Shown here: positions 34,123 through 42,881 of the stretch, in pieces | How the letters are laid out: each line of letters starts with the position of its first letter | Numbering within the stretch: the stretch's first letter is position 1 | Origin: WTAW01 sp964406575 | GTDB taxonomy: Bacteria > Acidobacteriota > Aminicenantia > Aminicenantales > Aminicenantaceae | Direction: 5' to 3' | Assembly (NCBI GenBank): GCA_964406575.1 | Contig: CAYOSH010000023.1 | Coordinates: 1 to 64,000, forward strand | Length of the DNA stretch: 64,000 nucleotides | Notes under the pieces: model-generated | What the model was told of the DNA's origin: nothing | The model's input: the letters and a program-made list of their open reading frames with translations, nothing else | Databases searched by the model: none | Program-made: the position numbers and the translations under genes

Positions 34123-36746
34123 AAAAAAAGCCCATACCTGGACCACCACGCCTCGCAGAGCGCCTTCTTAAACGGTTTTTTCCTGACCAAGGGATCTTTT
34201 CCACTATCGGCGATCTGGAAGAAGTCTACCGCAACATAGCCGAAGAAGAGGGCACAGCCCGAGCCCGTCTTTGGTACAGGATGCAGGCCTTTAAATCCAT
34301 CCTCTCATACTTTAAACATCAATTCGTATGGAGTATCATTATGTTTAAAAACTATCTGTTTTTTACCTCACGCCTCATAAAAAGAGATAAGTTCCATTAT
34401 TTTCTGAATTTTCTAGGGCTTTCAACGGGAATCGCCTGCTGCATGATCATCATCTTATTCCTGAGAAATGAATTGACATATGACCAACACCATGAGAATG
34501 CCGACCGAATCTACCGGATCAGCTCTAATTATGTAACATCTGGTAGGCCTCTACTGTACGCTGTTGCCTCTCCTGCTCTCGGTCCGAGACTCAAGGAGGA
34601 ATTCCCGGAGATTGAAGAATTCGTACGCATTTTTCCGCTGCCGGAAATGTTGTTCGTATATGGTGACAAGCGGCTTTACCAGGATAAGATTGTTTTTGCA
34701 GACGCGAGTATACTCAGAGTATTCACCTATCCACTCCTCCAGGGAGATATAGAAACCTGTCTCAAGGATCCTAACTCTATTGTGCTGACAGAAACTCTAG
34801 CTCAAAGGTATTTCGGCGATGAAGATCCACTGAGAAAGGTCATCCAGGTCGAGAACCAAGACGATCTTCAAGTGACAGGAGTGATAAAAGATCCACCACG
34901 AAACTCTCATATTCCCATAGAAGGAATCATCTCTTACTCGAGCTGGCAAACAGACCAGCAAAGTGTGGGAGTGTCGATGTACGAGCCTTCTGATTATACC
35001 TATGTTATGCTGCCTGAACGATATGACCTTGCCAATTTTTATGAAAAATATCCCGCTTTTTATGAAAAATACTGCAAAATTGATGAAGAATCATACGGGC
35101 AGGTTTACAAACTCATATTCCTGAAATTGAAGGATATCCACTACAACACGGTCGGTTTCAGATTCGAAATGCCGTTGGGGAACAGATCTTATCTTTACGC
35201 GTTTTTCTTCATCGGCATATTCATCCTTGTTTTGGCATGCGTCAATTATGTGAACATGGCCACTGCCCGTTCTTCCACTCGAGTCCGGGAGATCGGGATG
35301 AAAAAAGTGTTGGGATCGGGAAAAAAGGATCTAGTCTTCCAGCTTCTGGGTGAATCCCTCTTGGTGTCTTTCATTGCTATGGTATTTGCCTATGGGGCGG
35401 TTCTGCTGTCCTTGACGCCGCTCAATCAGCTCCTGGATCTCAACCTTGATAATAGAATGCTGTTCAATCCTGTCTTGATTGCAGCCGTTTTAGGACTTTT
35501 TCTCCTCATCGGGATCGTATCTGGTATCTATCCCGCTTTTTATCTCTCTTCTATACGTTCTGTGACCGCCGTATCGGTCGGATTCAGCTCCAGCAGAGCA
35601 GAAGTACGGATCCGACGAATTCTGGTCACATTCCAGTTCGTTATCTCCATCGGAGTTATCATCATTACCCTGTTTATGAGCCGCCAGATTGAATTCATGC
35701 GCAATCGGGATCTGGGTTTCAAGAAAGAGAATGTCATATCGATCAGGTTACGGGACAATGATGTCATCCAAAAAATAGCGGCATTCAAGCAGGAACTTAT
35801 CCAGCACCCGGATATCATCTCGGTTGCTACGGGGATCGGGCAGCCCGGCACTCCCACAACAGGCCTTTATAAGTTTGAAGGCAGGGATGGCATGGAGGAT
35901 CACAATTTTTGGGTCCTCTGGGCCGGATTCGATTTTATTCAGACATTGGGAGCTGAGATTGTGGAAGGGCGCGACTTTGATCCTGGCTTTTCCACCGATC
36001 CTCAAAAAGGGATTATCGTCAACGAAACTCTGGTCCGTTTCATGGGTTGGGACAATCCTATCGGAAAACGTATCACTCAGGGCACCCATACCGACGGCCA
36101 TGTGATCGGTGTCGTAAAGGATTTTCATTTTGCCTCGCTCCACAATAAGATCGAGCCCATACTCATCCGGATGATCCGCGGCCCTGAAAACAATTTGCCA
36201 GGCAGCGTGCCAAGCAACTTAATGGTCAGATTGAAAGGCCAACCTTTGACAAATACCATGAGATGGCTGGAAGACAGATGGAACAAATTCAATCCCAATC
36301 GGCCGTTTGTCTTTTCTTTTCTGGATGAGTCCTTTGATCGATTGTATGATGCTGACCGCAGACAGAATCGCTTGGTCGAAATCTTCTCCTACATCTGCAT
36401 TATCCTCTCCTTGCTAGGCCTTTTGGGGCTTTCCTCGTTCACATCAATCAGGAGGACCAAAGAAGTGGCTTTGCGTAAAGTCCTGGGTGCTTCGGCCACC
36501 CAGATCGTTTTGATCATGTTTCGGGAAATCTTTTTCCTGATTGTTCTGGCGATTGTGATCGCCATCCCTGTATCACTGGTTTTTATCGACATGTGGTTAG
36601 GGAAATTTGCTTACAAGACGGGGATAAATCCGCTCATGCTAGGAGCTACGGCAATCGGTGCTATCCTTGTTGCCTTTTTGACTGCCAGCTATCACAGCAT
36701 CAAAGCAGCACACGCCAATCCCGTCGTCAACCTTCGATATGAATAG
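34119..36746 (+). CDS. PadR-linked MacB/FtsX-type permease with N-terminal prefix domain
   Basis: 875 residues: about 75 more than the array paralogues, all at the N-terminus. Residues 1-70 (PRLAERLLKRFFPDQGIFST, then GDLEEVYRNIAEEEG) form the prefix domain seen on PadR-associated permeases. A membrane-proximal MFKNYLFFTSRLIKRDKFHYF at about 75 aligns with the starts of the shorter copies. The double MacB_PCD/FtsX core follows, with coupling motifs TRVREIGMKKVLGSGKKD and RTKEVALRKVLGASATQ, ending NPVVNLRYE. The first motif has Lys-Lys where others have Arg-Lys. Regulated with PadR by overlapping genes; the beta-propeller gene 32 bp downstream may be in the same transcript. Confidence 0.93.
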   Translation: MKKKPIPGPPRLAERLLKRFFPDQGIFSTIGDLEEVYRNIAEEEGTARARLWYRMQAFKSILSYFKHQFVWSIIMFKNYLFFTSRLIKRDKFHYFLNFLGLSTGIACCMIIILFLRNELTYDQHHENADRIYRISSNYVTSGRPLLYAVASPALGPRLKEEFPEIEEFVRIFPLPEMLFVYGDKRLYQDKIVFADASILRVFTYPLLQGDIETCLKDPNSIVLTETLAQRYFGDEDPLRKVIQVENQDDLQVTGVIKDPPRNSHIPIEGIISYSSWQTDQQSVGVSMYEPSDYTYVMLPERYDLANFYEKYPAFYEKYCKIDEESYGQVYKLIFLKLKDIHYNTVGFRFEMPLGNRSYLYAFFFIGIFILVLACVNYVNMATARSSTRVREIGMKKVLGSGKKDLVFQLLGESLLVSFIAMVFAYGAVLLSLTPLNQLLDLNLDNRMLFNPVLIAAVLGLFLLIGIVSGIYPAFYLSSIRSVTAVSVGFSSSRAEVRIRRILVTFQFVISIGVIIITLFMSRQIEFMRNRDLGFKKENVISIRLRDNDVIQKIAAFKQELIQHPDIISVATGIGQPGTPTTGLYKFEGRDGMEDHNFWVLWAGFDFIQTLGAEIVEGRDFDPGFSTDPQKGIIVNETLVRFMGWDNPIGKRITQGTHTDGHVIGVVKDFHFASLHNKIEPILIRMIRGPENNLPGSVPSNLMVRLKGQPLTNTMRWLEDRWNKFNPNRPFVFSFLDESFDRLYDADRRQNRLVEIFSYICIILSLLGLLGLSSFTSIRRTKEVALRKVLGASATQIVLIMFREIFFLIVLAIVIAIPVSLVFIDMWLGKFAYKTGINPLMLGATAIGAILVAFLTASYHSIKAAHANPVVNLRYE

Positions 36747-36778
36747 CTTTTGTGAATAATCCAGGATAGGAATACTAA

Positions 36779-37810
36779 ATGAAATGTAAGAAGAACTTGT
36801 GGGTTATCCTCGTGATTGTTATTTTAGCCGCTGAATTTTTTTATGCCCAAGAGGAGATTGATGATTCCCCTGTTCTCAAAGGCCCTTATCTCGGCCAAAA
36901 GCCTCCCGGAACGATTCCAGAGATTTTCGCACTGGGGATCGTTTCAACAGGTCTTCATGATGATTACGGACCGGCAATTCCAATGGATGGTAACGAGATA
37001 TATTTCAGAATATGGGGTAAACCTCATGCGATTATATGGGTGATTAGACGTGTTGATGGCAAGTGGGGTAAGCCGGAAGTCGCTCCTTTTTCTGGTCAAT
37101 ATGAAGACGGAGGATTCATGTTCTCCAAAGATGGAAATAGAATTTATTTTGACTCGGATCGCCCACTGAAGAATAAAGGTGAGCCGAAAGATACCGATAT
37201 TTGGATTGTAGACAGGACTAAAAACGGGTGGGGTGAACCGAGCAATCTCGGGACATCGATTAACAGCACCGGTGATGAATACATAGGTTGTGTTTTGGCA
37301 GATAAGACTATTTATTTCACGGTCAGAAAGCGGGATTCAGTTGGGAAATTATTCTTCGTTAATTATTCAAGCAAATGGAAAGGTAACGCTTATTCCATAC
37401 CGGATAGATTGCCTTATCCTTTCAACTCCGATTTTTTCCAGATTGCGCCCCGTTTTTCTCCCGATGAAACATATGCCATATTAACAATCAATGGAAGAGA
37501 TGATGGTGTGGGACAGGAAGACCTTTATGTGACTTTCAAGAAAGAGGATGGGACTTGGACTGAGCCACAAAATTTAGGAGCTGAAGTCAATTCAAGAAGC
37601 ACAGATTGGTTTCCAAGTTTCTCACCTGACGGTAAATATCTCTTTTTTGTAAGCTGGCGATATACAGGGGAGAAGGATCCCAAGACGAAAAGTGAATTTG
37701 AAGAAATGCTGATGGGTTTTTATGATCAGCCGACTTATGGCCAGGGCGCCGATGTCTTTTGGGCAAGTACAAAAATCATAAAAGAACTCAAACGGAAAGA
37801 GTTGAAGTAA
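36779..37810 (+). CDS. exported PD40/TolB-like beta-propeller protein
   Basis: 343 residues with a signal peptide (LWVILVIVILAAEFFYAQ). It contains repeated PD40/WD40-like blades: DDYGPAIPMDGNEIYF, GGFMFSKDGNRIYFDSD, FQIAPRFSPDETYAIL and DWFPSFSPDGKYLFFVSW. Such propellers bind proteins or ligands and are usually not enzymes. It follows the PadR-linked permease by 32 bp on the same strand. A role as a periplasmic partner of that permease is plausible but unproven. Confidence 0.82.
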   Translation: MKCKKNLWVILVIVILAAEFFYAQEEIDDSPVLKGPYLGQKPPGTIPEIFALGIVSTGLHDDYGPAIPMDGNEIYFRIWGKPHAIIWVIRRVDGKWGKPEVAPFSGQYEDGGFMFSKDGNRIYFDSDRPLKNKGEPKDTDIWIVDRTKNGWGEPSNLGTSINSTGDEYIGCVLADKTIYFTVRKRDSVGKLFFVNYSSKWKGNAYSIPDRLPYPFNSDFFQIAPRFSPDETYAILTINGRDDGVGQEDLYVTFKKEDGTWTEPQNLGAEVNSRSTDWFPSFSPDGKYLFFVSWRYTGEKDPKTKSEFEEMLMGFYDQPTYGQGADVFWASTKIIKELKRKELK

Positions 37811-38014
37811 AAAGTCTCTGCTTAACTTCATATTTTTCCCGACACTATTGTGCGAAATATATCTATTCTGCTCACCTTTCTCTAAACAAAAGCATTTTTA
37901 ATAAATATCTTCCCATGTTCAATTACGTTACATATTCGACTGAAATACGTTGAAGCTTCGGTAATACGGTTGAAAGACAATACTGAGGAATTCCAGGAGA
38001 AGACAGGCTCAACA

Positions 38015-38045
38015 GAGTGGCTGTGAAGCAGGGATTCGTGACCCC
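38015..38045 (-). pseudogene. tRNA-Gln 3'-end fragment (direct repeat of 39721-39750)
   Basis: Same orientation as, and nearly identical to, the 3' end of the intact tRNA-Gln 1.7 kb downstream. GAGTGGCTG, GAAGCAGGGATTCG and CCCC are shared; there is one substitution (T for G) and a small difference before CCCC. The fragment stops in the T arm. It looks like the attachment-site copy left by tRNA-targeted integration, or a partial tRNA duplication. Confidence 0.65.
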
Positions 38046-38165
38046 CTGTTTTTCTAAGTTGTTTAATATCAAGCAATTGTGCCCCAAGTGATTGAAAGCG
38101 CGAAATTTCATTTTTTTCTATTGTTTCGTATGTTTTGATATTGTTTTGTTTTTTTTGACTTTAAA

Positions 38166-38185
38166 TGGTCACAAAATGGTCACAA
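38166..38185 (+). repeat. TGGTCACAA direct repeats
   Basis: TGGTCACAA occurs at 38166-38174 and 38177-38185, and a third time at 39666-39674, just inside the intact tRNA-Gln. Clustered short direct repeats close to tRNA-type junctions resemble integrase arm sites, although no integrase gene is present. Confidence 0.45.
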
Positions 38186-38210
38186 GCCTGTCTAATACAC
38201 TTTGTACGAT

Positions 38211-38278
38211 GGACGCAAGGGACTTAAAATCCCTCGCAGGTTGTACCTACATACCAGTTCGAATCCCGCCCCCGGAAC
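38211..38278 (+). pseudogene. tRNA-Leu (TAA) 3' fragment
   Basis: Contains an intact anticodon arm (AGGGA-CTTAAAA-TCCCT, anticodon TAA), a class II variable arm (AGGT-TGT-ACCT) and a TTCGAAT T loop. The T stem (ACCAG/CCCGC) does not pair, and no 5' acceptor strand complementary to CCCCCGG is found upstream. It is therefore not a working tRNA. It may be a junction remnant of an element that integrated in tRNA-Leu. Confidence 0.65.
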
Positions 38279-38358
38279 TCTTTTCGCTGCCTAAACCTCT
38301 TTGATGTACCATGAAATCTCTGTTGACATCACCGAAATATCAAGGTATTATTTTTTTT

Positions 38359-39519
38359 ATGATAAAAAGAGAAAAAGAGCTCCAAACCATTCATAAATTG
38401 TTCAGAAAATATCCTATTGTGGGCATAGTGGGAGCCCGCCAGGTCGGGAAGACGACCCTGGCACGCATGATTATTGGCAAAAAAAGAGGATCTTATTCAT
38501 ACTTTGATCTGGAAAACCCGGAGGATTTTTCCCGGCTCTCCGATCCTATGCTTGTGCTGAAAGAACTGAAGGAGCTCGTTGTGATAGATGAAATTCAACG
38601 TTATCCGGATCTTTTTCCTGTTCTCCGGGTTTTAGCAGATCGTCCTCGACGACCTGCAAGATTTCTCATCCTTGGGAGTGCTTCACCAGAACTGCTTCGT
38701 CAAAGTGCAGAGTCTCTCGCTGGGCGCATTTACTATCATGAATTGAATGGATTTTCATTGGATGAAGTCGGCGTTTCCAATCACAATCGACTTTGGTTAA
38801 GAGGAGGATTTCCAAGGTCCTACTTGGCCCGCTCTCATGATAATAGTTTTGAGTGGAGGAGGGGATTCATCCGCACCTTTTTGGAGAGGGATTTGCCTCA
38901 ATTGGGAATTACAATTAGATCTGTTACACTGCATCGCTTCTGGACAATGCTAGCTCATTACCATGGTCAAACATGGAATGCTTCGGAGTTTGCGCGGTCT
39001 TTTGGTGTTGCTGATACGACGGTCCGGAATTATCTCGACCTTTTGTCTTCGGCACTCGTGGTCCGCCAGTTTCCACCGTGGCATGAAAACATCAAGAAAC
39101 GACAGGTGAAGGCTCCTAAAGTCTATTTAAAAGACAGTGGCGTCCTTCATTCTCTTCTTAATTTAAGGTCCTTAAAGGATTTGGAAGGACATCCTAAAAT
39201 AGGTGCATCCTGGGAAGGTTTCGTTTTAGAGCAAGTCATCAGACGACTGGGAGCTTCAACAGACGAGTGTTTTTTTTGGGCAACCCATAGCGGTGCTGAA
39301 TTGGATCTGCTCATTGTTAGAGGGCGAAAGCGGTTGGGCTTCGAAATCAAGCGAACAAGTTCGCCGAAGATCACTCCCTCCATAAGGATGGCTCTTAAAG
39401 ATTTAAATCTTCAGAGTTTGGATATTATTCACGCCGGTGAGGAAAGCTTTCGCATGCACAAAAAAATACGAGCCGTATCAATATTGAATTTGCTCACAGA
39501 TCTTCAGCCGTTATCTTGA
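38359..39519 (+). CDS. AAA-type ATPase with DUF4143 domain
   Basis: 386 residues from ATG at 38359, chosen because the conserved sequence starts there (MIKREKELQTIHKLF). An ATG at 38311 would add 16 unconserved residues. Walker A GARQVGKTTL is near residue 25 and Walker B ELVVIDEIQRYPDLF near 72, followed by FLILGSASPELL (sensor 1) and YYHELNGFSLDEV. The C-terminal DUF4143 half includes LNLRSLKDLEGHPKIGASWE and FFWATHSGAELDLLI with FEIKRT, a nuclease-like E-x-K. The family is widespread on mobile islands with unknown function. It is the only gene between the tRNA-Gln fragment and intact tRNA-Gln, consistent with horizontal acquisition. Confidence 0.88.
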   Translation: MIKREKELQTIHKLFRKYPIVGIVGARQVGKTTLARMIIGKKRGSYSYFDLENPEDFSRLSDPMLVLKELKELVVIDEIQRYPDLFPVLRVLADRPRRPARFLILGSASPELLRQSAESLAGRIYYHELNGFSLDEVGVSNHNRLWLRGGFPRSYLARSHDNSFEWRRGFIRTFLERDLPQLGITIRSVTLHRFWTMLAHYHGQTWNASEFARSFGVADTTVRNYLDLLSSALVVRQFPPWHENIKKRQVKAPKVYLKDSGVLHSLLNLRSLKDLEGHPKIGASWEGFVLEQVIRRLGASTDECFFWATHSGAELDLLIVRGRKRLGFEIKRTSSPKITPSIRMALKDLNLQSLDIIHAGEESFRMHKKIRAVSILNLLTDLQPLS

Positions 39520-39723
39520 AGGTTTATTTCTGTTTCCTTTCATTAAAACCTGTCAAGGAGGTTGGTGGCGCCTTTTAGTATACCCTTAGAAATTGAGAAA
39601 GGATGTCGCAGACGAGCTTAATAGAAGCTGAATAAGATTGATATCCTCAGCTTAAAATAGGGATTTGGTCACAAGGGCTTTCAATATCCCTGTAACTTGT
39701 TGATAATAAATCAATTATAGGAG

Positions 39724-39797
39724 TGGCTGGGAAGCAGGGATTCGAACCCCGATTCCATGATCCAGAGTCATGTGTCCTGCCGTTGGACGACTTCCCA
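39724..39797 (-). tRNA. tRNA-Gln (anticodon CTG)
   Basis: Minus-strand acceptor arms TGGGAAG and CTTCCCA pair; the discriminator is G and CCA is encoded. Anticodon stem CATGA/TCATG encloses CTCTGGA, giving anticodon CTG (reads CAG). T arm CGGGG-TTCGAAT-CCCTG with one G-U. All arms are sound, so it is functional. A partial copy of its 3' end occurs at 38015. Confidence 0.95.
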
Positions 39798-39871
39798 GCA
39801 GCAGCGACATGATAGCGAATCTGCCCTGTTTTTTCAAGGCAGCACTTTTGGCTGTTTGGGGAAAAGGTCCT

Positions 39872-40357
39872 TTATCGGCTGATCAGTTCTTTGAACAGGT
39901 GTGGGAAATACATGACGAGCCCGAATCGTAGGGTCCGGCCCAGCAAACCCGCAATAAAAAACCGAACGAAATTAACGTTTGTCATACCAGACAACACTGC
40001 CACCACATAAAATGGGGGGAATCCTGTAAACGCACTCAAAAAAATGAAGATATCGATCTTTGACTCCCACTTTTTCATCTTGGCTTCGATCTCTGCGATC
40101 TTCTTTTCATATCGCTTTTTCGAAATCTTAATGACTCCTTTTCCTGAGAAATACATGACAGCTTTTGCGGTCATTTGGCCAGCTGAAGCCAAAAGAAGTA
40201 CGGGAATGAATTCAGGTTTCGTGATGGATAAAGATATCCATATGAGAAAGAGCTCTGCGTTGACGATGGGAATAAAGCCGCTGATGAGGCAAACAACATA
40301 GGTCCCTCCATACAGACCTATGATGGCTAACAAATGCAGCACGGTGGAGTTTTCCAT
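39872..40357 (-). CDS. small VTT-domain (YqaA/DedA-like) membrane protein
   Basis: 161 residues. Hydrophobic segments at about 8-45, 50-70, 105-130 and 132-155 surround a conserved core: GFIPIVNAELFLIW, SAGQMTAKAVMYFSGK (the small-residue G-Q-x-x-x-K pattern of this family), and SAFTGFPPFYVVAVLSGM (helix with F-x-G-x-P-P). This matches the short YqaA-like branch of VTT proteins, linked to lipid scrambling or membrane homeostasis. It is monocistronic on the minus strand; a MITE-like copy lies 80 bp upstream of its start and may influence expression. Confidence 0.82.
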   Translation of the reverse strand: MENSTVLHLLAIIGLYGGTYVVCLISGFIPIVNAELFLIWISLSITKPEFIPVLLLASAGQMTAKAVMYFSGKGVIKISKKRYEKKIAEIEAKMKKWESKIDIFIFLSAFTGFPPFYVVAVLSGMTNVNFVRFFIAGLLGRTLRFGLVMYFPHLFKELISR

Positions 40358-40789
40358 TCAGATGATCGGTGATTTCTTTTTTTTGAGTGTTCCATTCTCT
40401 GTGTTTTCAAAGAAAAAGTCAATTCTTTGAAAAAAATGGTAAGCATCCTTATTTCCGTGATAAGGGCATCAGAGGTAAAAAAGAGGGAATCACTGTCCTT
40501 ATGAGTCGGATGGTGGAGGGGTAGGGGGGTCTTCGACGAATATGGACTGTGAGGAGCTCCTGCTATGATCATTTGACTTGAGAGCATCACGGAAATAAGG
40601 ATGCTTCCAAAAAAATGTAAAGTTTGGAATATGATCCTACCGGTTGAAATATGGAGAACCCCAATGCTTTCATGTTTCGTTCTCCCATTCTCTCATTTGT
40701 GCACTCAGACCTCTTGAGAACACGGCCCCATTATTCCGAGTAGAGATGGTTTGACAGTCTAAGGGGATGATGATAACATTTCGCATCAA
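40358..40789. other. divergent intergenic region with MITE copy
   Basis: 430 bp between divergent membrane-protein genes. It contains the 170-bp element at 40439-40608; otherwise nothing is recognised. Confidence 0.6.
40439..40608 (-). mobile_element. MITE-like element, copy B (170 bp, intact)
   Basis: The best-preserved copy. The 21-bp terminal inverted repeats (40441-40461 and 40586-40606; inner sequence AGCATCCTTATTTCCGTGAT) match perfectly. The element is flanked by AAAAAAATG on both sides, an exact 9-bp target site duplication. The interior matches copies A and C when read on the minus strand. The perfect ends suggest the most recent of the three insertions. It carries no gene. Confidence 0.92.
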
Positions 40790-41818
40790 ATGAAAAAAAC
40801 ATGGGTTCGTCTCGGCATTATATTCTTGTTGACAGCCATTTTTCTCTTTTTCTTCTTCAAAAGTGTCAATTGGAATGATGTTCTGAGTAACTTAACGAAT
40901 GTCAACCTCAAATATTTCATTCTGGTTCTACTGCTCGCCCCTAGCCATCTTTTAACGCGCGCCATCCGCTGGCAATACCTGATCAAATATGAAAAGAAGG
41001 GCGTTAGCCTGTATAATCGATTCGCTGCCAACGCCGTTGGATTCACGGTCAATTTTATTTTTCCCGGCAGGCTAGGGGAGCTTGTCAAGCCTCTTTATCT
41101 TGCCCAGAAGGAAGGCATCAAAAAAGGCTTTCTGATCGGAACAGTAGTTGTCGAGAGGATCTTCGATATCATCACCTGTTCGATGCTGCTGGGTCTTTAT
41201 TTGGTGTCCAGGCCTCTTTTTCCATCATATTACAATGCGGAGGCAGACGCGTATTCATTCCTCTCACTGTGGGGAATATTCGGGATTTCCATCGCAATCT
41301 TTCTGCTGCTCCTAATTCTGGCCATCTATTTTTTCAAGCAAAAAGCCCTCCTTGTTTTCACCTTTATCCTTAAGCCATTCTCTAAAAAGATTTCTGAGAG
41401 AATACTGAAGATTCTTGAGGAGTTCATAGAGGGATTGAAGTTTTTTCATTCTGTAGGAAACCTGTTTGTTTACGTCCTCCTGTCTGTAGTCGTATGGCTG
41501 GGAATAACTCTTTTCTACTGGATTTTCCTGCTTGCATACAACATCGATGTTCCGTTTTTTTCGACGTTTCCCTTCGTTTTTCTGACTGGTATCGGGGCTT
41601 CCATCCCCACTCCAGGCATGGTCGGCGGATTTCATTATTTCAGCAAGCTGGGGTTGACATCTTTTCTGAATGTTGAATCCAACTTAGCTGTGAGCCTCTC
41701 GATTGTCATGCACGCGGTTCAGCTTGTGGTGACTTGTTTGATAGGTTATGCTATATTATCCAAGGAAGGGATTTCCCTGCTTCAGATAAAGAAATTAGGA
41801 GAAGATTCAGAACAATGA
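40790..41818 (+). CDS. flippase-like integral membrane protein (LPG synthase TM family)
   Basis: 342 residues with about eight membrane helices (first at ~8-25, last ~300-330). Family motifs include HLLTRAIRWQYLI near 50, FTVNFIFPGRLGELVKPLYL near 85 with the conserved P-x-R-x-G-E, and VVVERIFDIITCSML near 120. This is the transmembrane half of MprF/AglD-type proteins without a catalytic aminoacyl-transfer domain, so lipid translocation is the likely role. It overlaps nrdR by ATGA and is first of a plus-strand cluster nrdR-hsp20-lon. Confidence 0.86.
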   Translation: MKKTWVRLGIIFLLTAIFLFFFFKSVNWNDVLSNLTNVNLKYFILVLLLAPSHLLTRAIRWQYLIKYEKKGVSLYNRFAANAVGFTVNFIFPGRLGELVKPLYLAQKEGIKKGFLIGTVVVERIFDIITCSMLLGLYLVSRPLFPSYYNAEADAYSFLSLWGIFGISIAIFLLLLILAIYFFKQKALLVFTFILKPFSKKISERILKILEEFIEGLKFFHSVGNLFVYVLLSVVVWLGITLFYWIFLLAYNIDVPFFSTFPFVFLTGIGASIPTPGMVGGFHYFSKLGLTSFLNVESNLAVSLSIVMHAVQLVVTCLIGYAILSKEGISLLQIKKLGEDSEQ

Positions 41819-42270
41819 GATGCCCTTACTGTGATTACGAAGAGAGCAAAGTCATCGATTCACGGGAAAGCAAGAACGGTCTGACTATCCGCCGCCGCAG
41901 GGAGTGCCTTTCCTGTGAAAAGAGGTTCACCACGTATGAAAAGATCGAAGAAATCCCCTACATGGTTGTTAAAAAGGATGGGAGGCGCCAGCGATTCGAG
42001 AGTGAAAAGATCATGGCAGGGCTTCTCAAGGCATGCGAGAAAAGGCCTGTTCCCGTAGCAAAATTGGAAGAGATTGTGGAAGAGATCGAGACAAGCCTTC
42101 AAGAAAAGCCGGAGAAAGAGATTAAAACGGATGATATCGGTCAATTTGTCATGGCAAGATTAAAAGCTTTGGATAAAGTCGCATACGTAAGGTTTGCTTC
42201 AGTGTATAGGGATTTTAAGGATGTATTGGAGTTTAAAAAAGAGTTGGAGACACTGCTAAAAGAGAAGTAA
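41815..42270 (+). CDS. nrdR: transcriptional repressor NrdR
   Basis: Represses ribonucleotide reductase genes in response to (d)ATP. 151 residues starting at MRCPYCDYEESKVIDSRES, the canonical start; a longer frame would run through the upstream gene. Zinc ribbon cysteines C3, C6, C31 and C34 (CPYC...CLSC), then the ATP cone beginning VKKDGRRQRFESEKI and ending near FASVYRDF. Its ATG overlaps the upstream stop (ATGA). Confidence 0.95.
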   Translation: MRCPYCDYEESKVIDSRESKNGLTIRRRRECLSCEKRFTTYEKIEEIPYMVVKKDGRRQRFESEKIMAGLLKACEKRPVPVAKLEEIVEEIETSLQEKPEKEIKTDDIGQFVMARLKALDKVAYVRFASVYRDFKDVLEFKKELETLLKEK

Positions 42271-42280
42271 CCTTTTTAAA

Positions 42281-42336
42281 TCAGAAATCAGAATACAGAG
42301 TTTTCATCAGAGCGCAGAAGTCAGAATTCAGAATAG
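42281..42336. repeat. degenerate TCAGAAT-type simple repeat
   Basis: TCAGAAATCAGAATACAGAG, then CAGAAGTCAGAATTCAGAAT: irregular copies of a 6-8-base CAGAA(T) unit in the gap between nrdR and hsp20. No coding role is seen. Similar spacers are common in environmental genomes. Confidence 0.5.
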
Positions 42337-42398
42337 CATAAAAGAAATGTGCCCCCCTGCTATCCGTGTTTTTTAAATTTTAATCCATGAGTGCATAG

Positions 42399-42881
42399 AT
42401 GTCCAGAAAGATAAGGCCGGTATCAAGGATCATTAAGATCGAGGCAGAGATCAACAAGATCGCTGGAGAGGTGTTTCTCAAGAAGAAAGACCTTCTCGGC
42501 CTGGATGAGAGCTGGGTGCCGTGTGTAGATGTTGCAGAGAACGAGACCGATATCACAGTTGAAGTGGAACTTCCCGGTGTTGAGCAGAAGGATATCCATC
42601 TCGTCTTTTACGGCAATCGCATCGAGATCAAGGGGCTGAAAAAGGAAACCCTTTCTGCGGAACGCATCAAATACCTGAGACTTGAGCGGGAATACGGTCC
42701 CTTTAGAAGATTTATTTTTCTCCCGAATGCCGTTCAACCGGAAAGAACAAAAGCATTGCTTGAAAACGGTGTTTTGACAATCCAATTCAAGAAAGTAAGG
42801 AGGAAAAAAGACAGACAGGTTGTCTTGAAGATCCGTAAACCTGAAGAAAAAATGGAGAGAAAAGATGGCGAAAAAAGATGA
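42399..42881 (+). CDS. Hsp20-family small heat-shock protein
   Basis: 160 residues. ATP-independent holdase chaperone. The alpha-crystallin domain begins near residue 47 (VDVAENETDITVEVELPGVEQKDI) and includes RIEIKGLKKE and the end motif of the domain KALLENGVLTIQFKKV. The C-terminal extension is highly charged and short, ending in KMERKDGEKR, which overlaps the start of lon. The overlap with lon by 17 bp ties a holdase to a protease, a sensible proteostasis unit. Confidence 0.92.
   Translation: MSRKIRPVSRIIKIEAEINKIAGEVFLKKKDLLGLDESWVPCVDVAENETDITVEVELPGVEQKDIHLVFYGNRIEIKGLKKETLSAERIKYLRLEREYGPFRRFIFLPNAVQPERTKALLENGVLTIQFKKVRRKKDRQVVLKIRKPEEKMERKDGEKR

Larger units (their letters stand above)
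37811..38358. other. gene-poor tRNA-fragment region (possible island boundary)
   Basis: About 550 AT-rich bases without a supported gene. It carries a 31-bp partial copy of the tRNA-Gln 3' end (38015-38045), paired TGGTCACAA repeats (38166-38185) and the 3' part of a tRNA-Leu (38211-38278). Confidence 0.6.

Noticed and set aside
38200..38280. functional tRNA-Leu
   Set aside because: Only the 3' part is present; the T stem fails to pair and no 5' acceptor strand exists.
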